Numbered from the stretch's first letter, positions 16,747-26,611 are shown. The stretch is 64,000 nucleotides of DNA from Pseudoalteromonas sp049257235 (GCF_049257235.1 NZ_JBMMUF010000013.1:18799-82798), one strand, 5' to 3'. Notes: generated by a model not told the origin, from the letters alone. Made by a program: numbers and translations.

Positions 16747-19074
16747 ATGCTCAGTCATGTTAACGGTCTTGACCTTGGCAAAATATTAGCCAAGTCATCT
16801 TCGCTAATGATCTGGCTCGCTGATGTCAATGCCGATCACGTTTTCTTTAACGAGGCGTGGTTGCTCTTTAGTGGCACAAGCGCAGAACAGCAGTATGGCA
16901 AACAATGGCGCCAAGGCATTCATCCCGACGACCTTAAAAAATATGAAAACGGCATTAGCCGAGCCTATGAGAGAAAAGAGGCTTTTTCTCTTACCTATCG
17001 GTTGCGCAATGAGCACAATGAATACCGCTGGCTCAAAGACGACGGCTCACCCTATTTTGATGAGAATAACGTTTTTAAGGGCTATATTGGCTCCTGCTGT
17101 GATATCACAGACATCATTGATGCGCATCAAGAACTGAGTAAGGACCATGACATCATTAAAAGCATGGAAGCAGCAGAAACCGCAGCAACGAATGCGAAAA
17201 ACAAGTACCAGCGCCTAGAACAATTACTGCGCGATGTGGGTGACATCGCAGCGATTGGCCATTGGGAACTTAACTTCAAAACAAAAGATCTGTCTTGGTC
17301 AGATGAAGTGTACGCCATTCATGGGGTAGACAGAGATACATACACACCTGCGCTTGAAACCGCCATAGAATTTTATCACCCAAAAGATCGTGCCGTGGTT
17401 ACACAAGAAATTGAAAAAGCGCTCGAAAATGGCGATGGTTGGCAATTTCAGCTGCGTATTATTCGCCCTGATGGCGAAATCAGAGATGTGATCAGCAAAG
17501 CATCGTTGTTCAGAGACGGATCAGGTGATGTGATAAGCGCCATGGGGATGTTACAAGATATCACCGACATCAAAAAAGTGAGCGATGAAAAAAGCCTGCT
17601 ATCAAAAGCCGTAGAATACACCTCCACAGGTATTATTATCTCTGATCAAGATAGAAACGTGGTGTGGGCCAATAAGGCTTTTACCACGTTATCGGGCTAT
17701 ACCCTTGATGAAGTGAAAGGACATAGAGTCAGTAAGTTTGTACAAGGCCCAGATACCGATCCAAAAACCATACAAGCGATCAGAAAAAACTTAGCTGCCG
17801 GTGCCAATGTAAATGTTGAGATCCTCAATTATCACAAAAACGGTACCAGCTATTGGAATAACCTTTTTATCACACCTGTTTATAATCACGGTGAAATAAC
17901 TCACTTTATCGGCTTACAGAACGACATTACTGATTTTAAAAATCAAAAAGAGCAGCTTGCACGACTACAACGCGTGGAGGTCATTAACGAACTCGCCGCT
18001 GGCATTGCACACGACATCAATAATATTCTCGGGGTCATAGAAGGCAACAGAGAACTCATTTCCTTGCTGTTAGGCGATAGTCCAGTGACTAAATACCTTG
18101 ATGCCATTAGCAGGGCTGTGGATAGAGCCCAACAAACCACATCGAAAATCCTCCGCTCATCGAAACAAATTAATAGTGTAAGAGAAACCTTTGATGTCAG
18201 TGACGTGTTTACGGAAATTAGTAAAACGCTCAAAGAGATTATTCCCAACAATATAGAGCTCAACATTAGCTGCACAGAGCAGTTTTTTGTCAACTTAAGT
18301 CGTAATGATCTTGAAGACGCACTGACTAACATCATCGCCAATGCCAGTAATGCAATATCACACCATGGCCATATTCAGGTGAGTGCCCAAGCGTGTGATC
18401 TTTTTACACCAACCAGTTCAGCCTTTGTTTTTTGCGAGCCCAAGCAAGCGTCGCATTATGTTCTTATTAGTATCAAAGATAACGGTTTGGGTATTACCAA
18501 GGATGACATTGAACGCATTTTCAATCCCTTTGTGAGTCTTAGTAGCAAAGGCTCTGGACTAGGGCTATCTGTGGTCGCAGGGTTTGCTATGCGCGAAAAA
18601 ATAGGCCTGAGCATTGAATCCGAAGACCAACGTGGCACCAACATGCAATTATGGATACCACTTGTCGATGTTGCTCCCGAACCCCGCCCCGCAAGTAGCG
18701 TAAATCAAATGGCTAGCCAAAATGATACCCACTACAATCTGGTGCTAATTGATGATGAAAGCGAAATAATCTGGGCTACAGAGCAGTTACTTAGTATGCG
18801 AGGGCACACTGTCACGATTTTTGACGATGCTCAAAGCGCCTGTAATTATATCGAACAAAACCGAGATAGCATTGACGTAATTGTCAGTGATGAAGTAATG
18901 CCAGGACCAACACAGGGCCATGATATTTATGAAAAATTCAACAGTAGCATTCCTGTGATCATCACTAGCGGCTTTATTAAGAATATGCCGCACAACATCC
19001 CCTCTCATTGCCACCTAACAAAGCCTTACAAAGTGAATGAATTGGAAGCACTCATCAAGCGTTTGGCGAAATGA
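16747..19074 (+). CDS. PAS-containing hybrid sensor histidine kinase with C-terminal receiver
   Basis: A 775-residue cytoplasmic kinase without membrane segments. Three PAS domains lie at about 10-125, 160-275 and 280-400. The third has the LOV-like sequence GHRVSKFVQGPDTDP but Val replaces the photoactive Cys, so it should not form the flavin adduct. A dimerisation/phospho-acceptor helix has His422 in GIAHDINNILG, followed by a HATPase domain with NASNAI, DNGLGI and GSGLGLSVV. The receiver at about 660-775 has DDE and the phospho-acceptor Asp715 in SDEVMPG. It is divergent from a response regulator/EAL gene, a plausible phosphorelay partner controlling cyclic-di-GMP. Confidence 0.88.
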   Translation: MLSHVNGLDLGKILAKSSSLMIWLADVNADHVFFNEAWLLFSGTSAEQQYGKQWRQGIHPDDLKKYENGISRAYERKEAFSLTYRLRNEHNEYRWLKDDGSPYFDENNVFKGYIGSCCDITDIIDAHQELSKDHDIIKSMEAAETAATNAKNKYQRLEQLLRDVGDIAAIGHWELNFKTKDLSWSDEVYAIHGVDRDTYTPALETAIEFYHPKDRAVVTQEIEKALENGDGWQFQLRIIRPDGEIRDVISKASLFRDGSGDVISAMGMLQDITDIKKVSDEKSLLSKAVEYTSTGIIISDQDRNVVWANKAFTTLSGYTLDEVKGHRVSKFVQGPDTDPKTIQAIRKNLAAGANVNVEILNYHKNGTSYWNNLFITPVYNHGEITHFIGLQNDITDFKNQKEQLARLQRVEVINELAAGIAHDINNILGVIEGNRELISLLLGDSPVTKYLDAISRAVDRAQQTTSKILRSSKQINSVRETFDVSDVFTEISKTLKEIIPNNIELNISCTEQFFVNLSRNDLEDALTNIIANASNAISHHGHIQVSAQACDLFTPTSSAFVFCEPKQASHYVLISIKDNGLGITKDDIERIFNPFVSLSSKGSGLGLSVVAGFAMREKIGLSIESEDQRGTNMQLWIPLVDVAPEPRPASSVNQMASQNDTHYNLVLIDDESEIIWATEQLLSMRGHTVTIFDDAQSACNYIEQNRDSIDVIVSDEVMPGPTQGHDIYEKFNSSIPVIITSGFIKNMPHNIPSHCHLTKPYKVNELEALIKRLAK

Positions 19075-19207
19075 ACAATGCACTTTGCAACATTTAAACG
19101 CGATTTGTACCCATAAACGATTTATGTTATTCACTATAACAATAACGCGTTGTCAGCAACTATAGTCATATACACCCCGCCCAATGGACTTTTACGGAGA
19201 GCAAAGA

Positions 19208-20119
19208 ATGAGTAACACGCAACAACATGTGCACAGTGATGATTGTGACTGTCATGAAGTCTGTGATTCTATCAAGATGATCTTGGCGCCCAAAGACAAA
19301 GACCTTGGCGGCTTTACGGTACGACGTTTACTACCCACCCATAAGATGAAAACAGTTGGCCCTTGGATTTTCTTTGATCACATGGGCCCTGCGCAGTTTG
19401 CTCCCGGCGAAGGGATTAATGTAAAACCACACCCTCATATTGGTCTCGCTACGGTGACCTACCTATTTGACGGTGAGATGCTGCATCGTGACTCATTGGG
19501 CAGTGTTCAAGTGATCCGCCCAGGCGATATCAACCTTATGGTTGCTGGTAAGGGTATTGTCCACAGTGAACGAGAGCAGACGCACAGGGTGGAGCAGCAC
19601 AGAAGCATTAATGGCTTGCAACTATGGATTGCCCTGCCCTCAGAGCACGAACAACGCCCTCCTGCGTTTTATCATTATCCCACCCAAGACATTCCTGCGA
19701 CTGAAATTGACGGAGTCAGCATCAGAGTGATGATGGGAGATGCTTACAATCTCCATTCCCCGGTAATGACTTTTTCAAAAACCTTGTATGTAGAGGCCCA
19801 TTTACAGCCTGGCCAAACATTGGCATTACCACAAGTACAAGAGCTTGGTGTGTATGTTGTACAAGGCTCACTGCAGTGCAAAGTAAGTACCTTGTCACAA
19901 CACTCAATGGCTATTTTTGATGAACCTAGCGATATGTTCGTTAGCGCTAATGAACCAGCTCACATTGTTATGATCGGCGGTCATACTATGGCGAAGCGCT
20001 ATATAGAATGGAATTTTGTATCGAGCACCAAGGAACTCATAGAGCACGCAAAAACAGATTGGAAATCAGGCCATTTCCCTAAAGTTCCAGGTGATGACGA
20101 ATTTATCCCCTTGCCATAG
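19208..20119 (+). CDS. Pirin family protein
   Basis: A 303-residue bicupin of the pirin family. Metal ligands of the N-terminal cupin are visible in KPHPHIGLATVTYLFDG (two His) and GIVHSE (His, Glu), with the family motifs GPWIFFDHMGP and RPGDINLMVAGKGIVHSE. Pirins bind iron; some bacterial members have quercetinase activity or act on pyruvate dehydrogenase, and the role here is unknown. The N-terminus is unusually His- and Cys-rich (HVHSDDCDCHEVC), perhaps extra metal binding. The start at 19208 follows GGAG by 8 nt. The gene appears monocistronic. Confidence 0.9.
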   Translation: MSNTQQHVHSDDCDCHEVCDSIKMILAPKDKDLGGFTVRRLLPTHKMKTVGPWIFFDHMGPAQFAPGEGINVKPHPHIGLATVTYLFDGEMLHRDSLGSVQVIRPGDINLMVAGKGIVHSEREQTHRVEQHRSINGLQLWIALPSEHEQRPPAFYHYPTQDIPATEIDGVSIRVMMGDAYNLHSPVMTFSKTLYVEAHLQPGQTLALPQVQELGVYVVQGSLQCKVSTLSQHSMAIFDEPSDMFVSANEPAHIVMIGGHTMAKRYIEWNFVSSTKELIEHAKTDWKSGHFPKVPGDDEFIPLP

Positions 20120-20474
20120 TAGTCATTACAGTCTTTACACTCCCAAAGCACGGGTGGACATGAATTGATAGTACCTTTGAGCCCAGCAGCCTCGGCCATG
20201 TATTCACGGGGCCGCAACTGTTCAATGGGGAGCAATATTTCATCCGTGTGAATCTGCGAAGCGCTGCATCAGATATACATGAATATAAATTGGTCATCAC
20301 GGATTAACCTGCAAAGATTCCTTAAGACAATGACATTTATGATCTTTTACCGTGAACCATAGACCCTGAGTGATTCGTACAATCTAGTAGCAAGCAAGAA
20401 ACGATAACTTATTGGATTTGCTTAACATCTATACAGTAACTAAGCTCTATAGGTAACCAGCAGAGGAAAAAAAC
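20120..20474. other. Intergenic region between pirin and EAL genes
   Basis: About 355 nt. A minus-strand frame (20235 down to 19999) encodes a peptide with CPPVLWECKDC, but it runs into the pirin gene and has no ribosome site. I could identify no other element here. The promoter of the EAL gene should lie in the last 150 nt. Confidence 0.5.
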
Positions 20475-21239
20475 GTGAATGACGAAATCCAAGAGTGTGA
20501 AAGACTCGGATGTAAACATTGTGAAGATTTAAGCAACCTAGGTTTCGACTTTACAATGGCATTTCAGCCAATTATCAATGCCGCACACGCATCAGTATTT
20601 GGCTACGAAGCACTCGTTCGCGGCCCTAATAATGAATCCGCCTTTTCAATTATTTCTCAAGTACACGAAGGTAATCGCTATGTGTTCGACCAACTGTGTC
20701 GGGTCAAAGCAATTGCGCTCGCGGCCAAATTAGGCATAAAAGAAATGCTCAGCATCAACTTTTTGCCTAAGGCTATTTATAGCCCCGAACGCTGTATTCG
20801 CACTACGTTAGAGGCTGCAAAAAAGTATAACTTTCCAGCCGAAAACATCATGTTTGAGTTTACCGAAGTGGAAAAAATAGAAGATACAGAGCATGTTGAG
20901 CGGGTTGTTAACTACTACAAATCTTTGGGTTTTAAAACCGCAATCGATGACTTCGGCTCAGGCTATGCAGGGCTTAACCTGCTGGCCGATTTTCAAACGA
21001 ATATCGTTAAATTCGATATGGAGCTAGTTCGTAACATTAACAATGATAAAGTTCGCCAAGCCATTTTTAGAAATTGTTTAATCATGATGAAAGAAATTGG
21101 CATCACACCATTGGCTGAGGGTATTGAGACCCAAGGCGAATATGAGTGGTTGCGTGAACAAGGAGTCGAACTTATGCAAGGATATTTATTTGCAAAACCC
21201 GGGTTCGAATGCCTTCCTGTTGTCAACTTTGAGCCTTAA
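20475..21239 (+). CDS. Stand-alone EAL domain cyclic-di-GMP phosphodiesterase
   Basis: A 254-residue protein consisting of one EAL domain and a short N-terminal Cys cluster (C8, C13, C16 in ECERLGCKHCEDL), which could bind metal or sense redox. The catalytic motifs are complete: GYEALVRG, MFEFTEVE, IDDFGSGYAG, VKFDMELV and LAEGIET with a following MQGYLFAKP. No membrane segment is present. The start codon is GTG at 20475, preceded by GAGGAAA about 8 nt upstream. No partner kinase adjoins it. Confidence 0.9.
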   Translation: MNDEIQECERLGCKHCEDLSNLGFDFTMAFQPIINAAHASVFGYEALVRGPNNESAFSIISQVHEGNRYVFDQLCRVKAIALAAKLGIKEMLSINFLPKAIYSPERCIRTTLEAAKKYNFPAENIMFEFTEVEKIEDTEHVERVVNYYKSLGFKTAIDDFGSGYAGLNLLADFQTNIVKFDMELVRNINNDKVRQAIFRNCLIMMKEIGITPLAEGIETQGEYEWLREQGVELMQGYLFAKPGFECLPVVNFEP

Positions 21240-21303
21240 ACAAGTTAACACGATGCTCATTGACTCACTTTCACAATGGTCTCCCACAGAGACTGCTAAA
21301 TGA

Positions 21304-21361
21304 CTAGGGCATGTTGACCTTTGTCATCCGCCTTTGGACCTCAAAAACCCACAAACCCTAG
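21304..21361 (+). repeat. Partial copy of the TAGGGCGTGTTGA dispersed repeat
   Basis: CTAGGGCATGTTGACCTTTG (21304-21323) matches the left end of the MITE-like repeat described at 22894. It is closed by CCCTAG at 21356-21361. The interior does not match the longer copies. Confidence 0.55.
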
Positions 21362-21431
21362 ACAGAGCTGACCCTTTGCTGACATTATCGAATAACGGAC
21401 ATAATAATTACTGGCAAAGAGGCTGGCTGTT

Positions 21432-22895
21432 TTGATTCAAACTATCTCGCAAACGATAAGTTCATGGTTCAATTTGCTACTGGACTTAGATTTCTACCAA
21501 GCCTTTGTGCTTCCTATCAATGCCCTATTCTGGAACTACTATTTCCTCCTGACGCTATTGAGCGTGTGTGGCATTTGGTTCACCTGGAAGCTTAACTTTA
21601 TCCAATTGCGTTACTTCACTCATATGTTCTCGGTGATGCGAGGCAGCACGCACGGTAATAAATCTGGGATCAGCTCATTCGGTGCCCTGTGTACTAGCCT
21701 GTCAGCCAGAGTTGGCACAGGTAATCTTGCGGGTGTCGCCATCGCAATCACTATGGGTGGTCCAGGAGCGGTATTTTGGATGTGGGTCATCGCCTTTGTG
21801 GGTATGGCCATCGGCTTTGCCGAAAGTGCACTCGGTCAGCTTTATAAAGTACGCGATGACCATGGCGAGTTTCGCGGAGGGCCCGCATATTACATTCAAC
21901 AAGGACTCAATAAACGTTGGCTAGCGATAGCCTTTTCTATGGCCTTATTCTTTGGTTATGGTTTCATCTTTAACTCAGTGCAAGCTAACTCGATTACCGA
22001 TGCGCTCAATCACGCCTATGGATTTGAACCACTGTATATTGGCATTGTGATTTGTATCTTGGCCGCGATGATTGTGGTTGGTGGGCTGCGCAGCATCGCC
22101 CAATTTTCGCAAATGGTGGTGCCCTTTATGGCTTTGTCCTATGTGCTCATCGCGTTGGGCATAACCATTTGGAACATCGAGCTTGTCCCAAGCATGCTGT
22201 ATCACATTATTAGCTCAGCGTTTGGCTTTGATCAGGTCGCGGGCGGGACGTTTGCAGCAGCGATACAGCATGGTATTAACCGCGGTTTGTATTCCAACGA
22301 AGCGGGGGCAGGCAGCGTACCTCATGCTGCCGCCAGTGCTGCTCCAGTTCCCAATCACCCTGCGACACAAGGCTTTGTGCAAATGCTTGGAGTCTTTGTC
22401 GATACCATCATCTTGTGTACCTGTACGGCGATTATCGTGTTACTTGCTGGAGGTGAGCAAACAGGAGAAATGGAAGGTATTCGTTTAACTCAAGATGCCA
22501 TGACGTTTCACCTAGGTGCCGGCGGCGAAGATTTTGTGGCCGCAGCCATAGCGCTGTTTTCATTCACCTCAGTGGTAGCCAATTATGCCTATGGTGAATC
22601 GAACCTGCATATGTTTAAGCTTGATAATAAACTCGGTAGAACCATCTACACCTGCGGCTACTTAGCGGTCATTATTTGGGGTTCAGTCGCTGCGTTACCT
22701 AAAGTATGGGCCATGGCTGATATGGCATTGGGACTGATGACCGTTATCAACGTAATTGCGATTCTGTGGATGACTCCGACGGTTGTAAGTATCACCAAAG
22801 ACTATATAGAACAACGCAAAGCCAACAAAGAGCCGCTGTACAAAACCGGGAATTGCGCCATTCAAGGCAAGTCTGAAGCGGGAATTTGGGATTAG
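21432..22895 (+). CDS. Alanine/glycine:sodium symporter (AGCS family)
   Basis: A 487-residue inner-membrane transporter with about ten membrane segments. Family motifs include GTGNLAGVAIAITMGGPGAVFWMW (read in parts), the substrate-contact region FNSVQANS, and GRGLYSNEAGAGS-like GINRGLYSNEAGAGS. It takes up alanine or glycine with sodium. The start is a TTG at 21432, the only one giving a complete first helix; GAGG lies about 9 nt upstream. The stop codon TAG coincides with the first bases of a dispersed repeat (TAGGGCGTGTT), so the C-terminus may have been reshaped by that insertion. Confidence 0.9.
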   Translation: MIQTISQTISSWFNLLLDLDFYQAFVLPINALFWNYYFLLTLLSVCGIWFTWKLNFIQLRYFTHMFSVMRGSTHGNKSGISSFGALCTSLSARVGTGNLAGVAIAITMGGPGAVFWMWVIAFVGMAIGFAESALGQLYKVRDDHGEFRGGPAYYIQQGLNKRWLAIAFSMALFFGYGFIFNSVQANSITDALNHAYGFEPLYIGIVICILAAMIVVGGLRSIAQFSQMVVPFMALSYVLIALGITIWNIELVPSMLYHIISSAFGFDQVAGGTFAAAIQHGINRGLYSNEAGAGSVPHAAASAAPVPNHPATQGFVQMLGVFVDTIILCTCTAIIVLLAGGEQTGEMEGIRLTQDAMTFHLGAGGEDFVAAAIALFSFTSVVANYAYGESNLHMFKLDNKLGRTIYTCGYLAVIIWGSVAALPKVWAMADMALGLMTVINVIAILWMTPTVVSITKDYIEQRKANKEPLYKTGNCAIQGKSEAGIWD

Positions 22896-23097
22896 GGCGT
22901 GTTAATGTTTGCTGTTTGTTTTTGCGCCAGTTATTGGGGTGTTTTAACTCGGCAGAGTCTACGTCGCTTAGTCATTCTATGTAAGTCAGGTGATAACGCA
23001 GAGAAAATACCCCAATGGCACTGCCCTAAGGGCTCAACCAAAGGCGTGCTCTGCGTTGTCAAAGGCCAATAGCATAGTTCACTAAACAACATGCCCT
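22894..23097 (+). repeat. MITE-like dispersed repeat, longest copy, with terminal inverted repeats
   Basis: The element begins AGGGCGTGTT (22894-22903) and ends AACATGCCCT (23088-23097), its inverted repeat with one mismatch. It encodes nothing. Its left 50 nt recur at 26709-26758, 29196-29245 and 30640-30690, and its middle (22983-23022) recurs at 30729-30768 with 36 of 40 identical. It is preceded by TT, giving TTAG at the junction, similar to the YTAR sites used by some IS5-type elements. Confidence 0.7.
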
Positions 23098-23115
23098 CAA
23101 TGACAGAGTGTTTGG

Positions 23116-23610
23116 CTAATCGGTATGCAAATTAATCTGCCAATAGCCAACGTCTAACCATTGACCAAACTTATAGCCAACTTGTTTGAAGTGCGCGGCT
23201 TGGGCCATACCCAATTTCTCATGCAAGGCCACACTGGGTTCATTTGGTAAGGTGATCACCCCTAATACAGCGTTGACATCTCGAGCTTGGAGTTTGCTAA
23301 AAAGAGCCTGATACAAGCGCGTACCCAGTCCCTTAGCGTGAACTTCATTGCTGACATAAACCGTTGATTCAACTGAAAACCGATAAGCACTGCGCGCTTT
23401 CCAAGGTGTTGCATATGCATAGCCTACAACCTTAGAGTCAATTTCAGCCACTACCCAAGGTAAATCTTGCTGATGCACTTTATCGATACGCCTAACCATG
23501 TCCGATTCACTTACCGTCTGTTCTTCAAAGGTTATGGTCGTATTGCTAATGTAGTAATTATAAATATCCGCTATCGCTTTAGCATCGCTAGGATGTACAT
23601 CACGGATCAT
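23116..23610 (-). CDS. GNAT family N-acetyltransferase, phosphinothricin/methionine-derivative type
   Basis: A 164-residue GNAT enzyme of the Pat/Bar/MddA (YncA) type. The signature includes IYNYYISNTTITFEE near the N-terminus, WVVAEIDSKVVGYAYATPWKARSAYRFSVE-type strands (read in parts), and the acetyl-CoA loop AKGLGTRLY. Family members acetylate phosphinothricin, methionine sulfoximine or methionine sulfone. The in vivo substrate is unknown. It stands alone between a dispersed repeat and the protease terminator. Confidence 0.88.
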   Translation of the reverse strand: MIRDVHPSDAKAIADIYNYYISNTTITFEEQTVSESDMVRRIDKVHQQDLPWVVAEIDSKVVGYAYATPWKARSAYRFSVESTVYVSNEVHAKGLGTRLYQALFSKLQARDVNAVLGVITLPNEPSVALHEKLGMAQAAHFKQVGYKFGQWLDVGYWQINLHTD

Positions 23611-23688
23611 GGCGCATTCCTATGTGAGTGGATTATCAAATTGCAGCAACGATACCAAATACACACCGTGCAATAAAACTAACGGCAT

Positions 23689-23710
23689 AAAAAAGCCCCT
23701 AGAAGGGGCT
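23689..23710 (-). terminator. Terminator of the lipoprotein/subtilase operon
   Basis: On the minus strand AGCCCC-TTCTA-GGGGCT is followed by a T6 run. It lies about 110 nt downstream of the subtilase stop codon. Confidence 0.8.
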
Positions 23711-23821
23711 AAAAAAACAGAGTATCAAGTGCTGCGGCTAACAAACCTGATACCTCTGTAACTGTTTTCCCGTGCAAGAACAGATTTATATCTGCTCACA
23801 CCCAGGGCGATTACGCTAGTG

Positions 23822-25003
23822 TTATTTCACTCCCTTGCCATCACAACCTGTCGCCAATAAATGGTCATATGCAGCTTTCGCTTGCACCAACCCATTACCA
23901 TACTTGTAATCGTAACCGGAATCGCCAAGATCCATCGCTGATGCACTCAGTGCGTTACGGATCTCATAATTATTGCACTCTGGGAAATGACTCCATACCA
24001 ATGCGGCTACCCCTGCAACATGCGGACTGGCCATAGAGGTGCCTGACGCATTTGCGTAATATCCACCTGGATAGGTTGATATTACGTTAACACCTGGCCC
24101 AGCCAATTCAACTTGTGATGTACGTTGCGAGAAACTAGCATGGTCCATATTCGAGTCAATAGCAGCTACAGATACAACTGAGTCATACGATGCTGGATAG
24201 CTAAATGTGGCATTGCCATCATTACCTGCAGCGGCAACCGACAACACGCCAGCCCTTTGAATACGAGCAAATGCACGCTCTTCAACCTTGGTAGAAAAAG
24301 CGCCGCCAAGACTCATATTAATCACCTTTGAGCCCGCATCCGCACAGTCATGTACCGCTCCAGCAAGGTCAGATGCATAAACAAAACCACCCGCACTGTT
24401 AAACACACGCACGATATGTAACTCAGGCATTCCCGAACCGAGCACTCCAGTCAATCCACCGTTTCCATCTAACGCAGCAATTGTACCTGCGACATGCGTC
24501 CCATGGCCATGCCCATCTTGATACCAAGGGCCTGCACCTTCATCATCGCCAGTAACGGTCGATTGTGGTAATTCAGGGTGACCGAGATCATATCCTGTAT
24601 CAACCACACACACCTTTATGCCCCCCATATAATTGAGTTGATCAGCCTGAACCATGCTTACGCCATAGGGTACAAAGTCAGTAAAGCCAACTTGAGTCAT
24701 ATTCGTGGGGATGTGGCTGCGCTTGGGGTCTATTTCAGTGGACTTAATTGTCTTTAGGTTCTTTAGTTGACTATATGCGTCAACATCAATCACAGCAGCG
24801 AGTGAGTTATCATGATCAAGCAGGCGCTTTACCTCGCCACCTGCCGCTTCAATTGCTGCGATTAACGCTTCTTTACCACCATTATGATATTCGAAAATAA
24901 CGCGTGCGGCTTTACCGTCAACCATAGTCGCATCTTGTACCAGCTCAGCATTAGCAGAGAATGCACTGGCCACAAGAACTGGAAGAATAGCTTTATTAAA
25001 CAT
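23822..25003 (-). CDS. Secreted subtilisin-like S8 serine protease
   Basis: A 393-residue protein with a signal peptide (MFNKAILPVLVASAFSANA), an inhibitor I9-like propeptide (about 20-105) and a subtilase domain. The triad is visible: Asp in VCVVDTGYD, His in GHGHGTHVAGT and Ser in GTSMASPHVAG. There is no PPC or other C-terminal tail, but Cys residues in NCE, HDC and the GC end suggest disulfides. It probably degrades extracellular protein. The ATG at 25003 follows AAGGAG by 8 nt. It lies just downstream of a lipoprotein gene on the same strand. Confidence 0.93.
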   Translation of the reverse strand: MFNKAILPVLVASAFSANAELVQDATMVDGKAARVIFEYHNGGKEALIAAIEAAGGEVKRLLDHDNSLAAVIDVDAYSQLKNLKTIKSTEIDPKRSHIPTNMTQVGFTDFVPYGVSMVQADQLNYMGGIKVCVVDTGYDLGHPELPQSTVTGDDEGAGPWYQDGHGHGTHVAGTIAALDGNGGLTGVLGSGMPELHIVRVFNSAGGFVYASDLAGAVHDCADAGSKVINMSLGGAFSTKVEERAFARIQRAGVLSVAAAGNDGNATFSYPASYDSVVSVAAIDSNMDHASFSQRTSQVELAGPGVNVISTYPGGYYANASGTSMASPHVAGVAALVWSHFPECNNYEIRNALSASAMDLGDSGYDYKYGNGLVQAKAAYDHLLATGCDGKGVK

Positions 25004-25014
25004 GAGTGAGCTCC

Positions 25015-25560
25015 TTATTCGTCTGACGCTGGGCATGAATGCTGTTGAATGTTGCCGTTCACCGTGCCGTAGTTGATATATCCCGCGTAAGGACCATCGT
25101 TTATATAAAACGCGGTAATTGCGCCATGAAAGTTCCCTTTTCCTTCACCTGTATCAAAAAAACAAACAAAACCTGTCCCATCACCTTGAGCGCTGGGATT
25201 CTTGGACGAATAAGAAAATTGCGCTTCGTATTGGTTCTCGCAATTACACAAAGGCTCATTATTTAAAAAGCCATCAATATCTATGGTGCAGTAACCGAAG
25301 TTATCAACTTGTGCATTGAGACTCACACCACCAATATTTTCGAAATCAATAGCTGAATGGTCGATATAATTAACTCGCCCCTTCACATCTTCGCCATCAC
25401 AATTTTCGACATTAAATGTAAATACAGCATTTTTGTCACCACCGGCAGAAGCCATGGTGCCACCACCTGTATATTTATGTTCACCAACTAACGTACATCC
25501 TGTTGACAATGCGCTGGCTAAAACAATAGCCGAGAGCATTTTGAGATTTGAATGGACCAT
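25015..25560 (-). CDS. Hypothetical lipoprotein upstream of the subtilase
   Basis: A 181-residue protein with a lipobox ALSTGC (lipid Cys at residue 22) and several additional Cys residues in the mature part (CDG, YCTI, LCNCE, VCFF, SCP). I recognise no family beyond a predicted post-COAP-1-like beta-sandwich arrangement, which is only an impression. GGGAGG precedes the ATG. Its stop is 11 nt before the subtilase start, so the two form an operon. A role in protease secretion, maturation or surface retention is possible but unproven. Confidence 0.8.
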   Translation of the reverse strand: MVHSNLKMLSAIVLASALSTGCTLVGEHKYTGGGTMASAGGDKNAVFTFNVENCDGEDVKGRVNYIDHSAIDFENIGGVSLNAQVDNFGYCTIDIDGFLNNEPLCNCENQYEAQFSYSSKNPSAQGDGTGFVCFFDTGEGKGNFHGAITAFYINDGPYAGYINYGTVNGNIQQHSCPASDE

Positions 25561-25819
25561 TACGTCCTCCCTATTCTTAATTCAACTTACTTGCTGTAAT
25601 GTTTGCCACACTCTCAAGCTCACTTCAGAGTCATGGCTTCTCTTGTCAAACAGTTGTAAGGGCCACACTGCAACACTTCATGACACATCATCCTTACTGG
25701 CTGCATAATTTGAGTGTAAGCCTTTATTTTATATTAATATATTGAACAAATTACCTATTACGGGTACTTTGTTGATGTACATCATTTGCATTACCCTATA
25801 CAAACTTTCGCCGAGTGGA

Positions 25820-26443
25820 CTAAATTACTTCAGGGGTGCGCTTTAGTTTCATCGCGGCTTCTGTGCGATTTTCAACACCCAATTGTTTAAAGATTCGACT
25901 GGCATGAACGCGAACGGTTTTTTCTGATATGCCCAACTCGCGAGCTATGGCTTTATTACGCAAACCCTTCGCGATGAGCAGTAGTACTTTTTGCTGACTT
26001 GGAGTCAGGGACTGAAGAGTATCATCAGCTGATGTTTTATTACTTTGATTTGCTCGTTTAGCGTTGTCTTTTCCAAGGTAGCGCGCTACAACATTAGTAA
26101 TGACATCGGCCACTTCCGTTTTCGAAATAAACTCCTGAGCACCAGCATTTAAACATTTCGTACAACTCTCAAAATCGTCATGGCCACTTATCACCACAAC
26201 GGGTATATCGGGGTAATTTGTACAGATATACTCCAAACCCTGAACGCCTTCACTTCCTGGCATAGACAAATCAAGGATCAGCAGTGCTAATTGCGACTTA
26301 TGCTGCTCTATGAGGCGAAATAATTGGTGGTAACAGTGGGCTGACTCAATCTCTAAATTCTGCCAGGTGCGCATTAACGTCTGCTCTATGGCAAACACAA
26401 TAAGCGGATGATCATCCGCAACAGCTATTCGTATATTGCTCAT
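25820..26443 (-). CDS. NarL/FixJ-type response regulator with LuxR helix-turn-helix
   Basis: A 207-residue protein. The receiver (about 3-120) has ADDHPL and the phospho-acceptor Asp in ILDLSMPG; the conserved Lys is in ISKTE. The C-terminal LuxR domain (about 145-205) contains LTPSQQKVLLLIAKGLRNK and ISEKTVRVHASRIFKQLGV (each a family signature). No kinase adjoins it. I prefer the ATG at 26443, with GAGGT about 8 nt upstream, over one five codons earlier. Confidence 0.9.
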   Translation of the reverse strand: MSNIRIAVADDHPLIVFAIEQTLMRTWQNLEIESAHCYHQLFRLIEQHKSQLALLILDLSMPGSEGVQGLEYICTNYPDIPVVVISGHDDFESCTKCLNAGAQEFISKTEVADVITNVVARYLGKDNAKRANQSNKTSADDTLQSLTPSQQKVLLLIAKGLRNKAIARELGISEKTVRVHASRIFKQLGVENRTEAAMKLKRTPEVI

Positions 26444-26611
26444 CGTTGAGTACCTCATTTAACGTCTATCCATGTTCGCCATTTCATCGCTGCTGCGCAG
26501 TATCAACATCATTGAAATGGTGAGCGTGTATTGAGCCGCTGACTGCGCAACACATGCAAGACACTCAATTAATGCGGTATTTGAATTATTATGAAATGTT
26601 GAGAGTCCTGT

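Noticed and set aside
19999..20235. Minus-strand frame with CPPVLWECKDC in the pirin/EAL gap
   Set aside because: It overlaps the end of the pirin gene, has no ribosome site and matches no family that I know. A degraded gene fragment is possible but unsupported.
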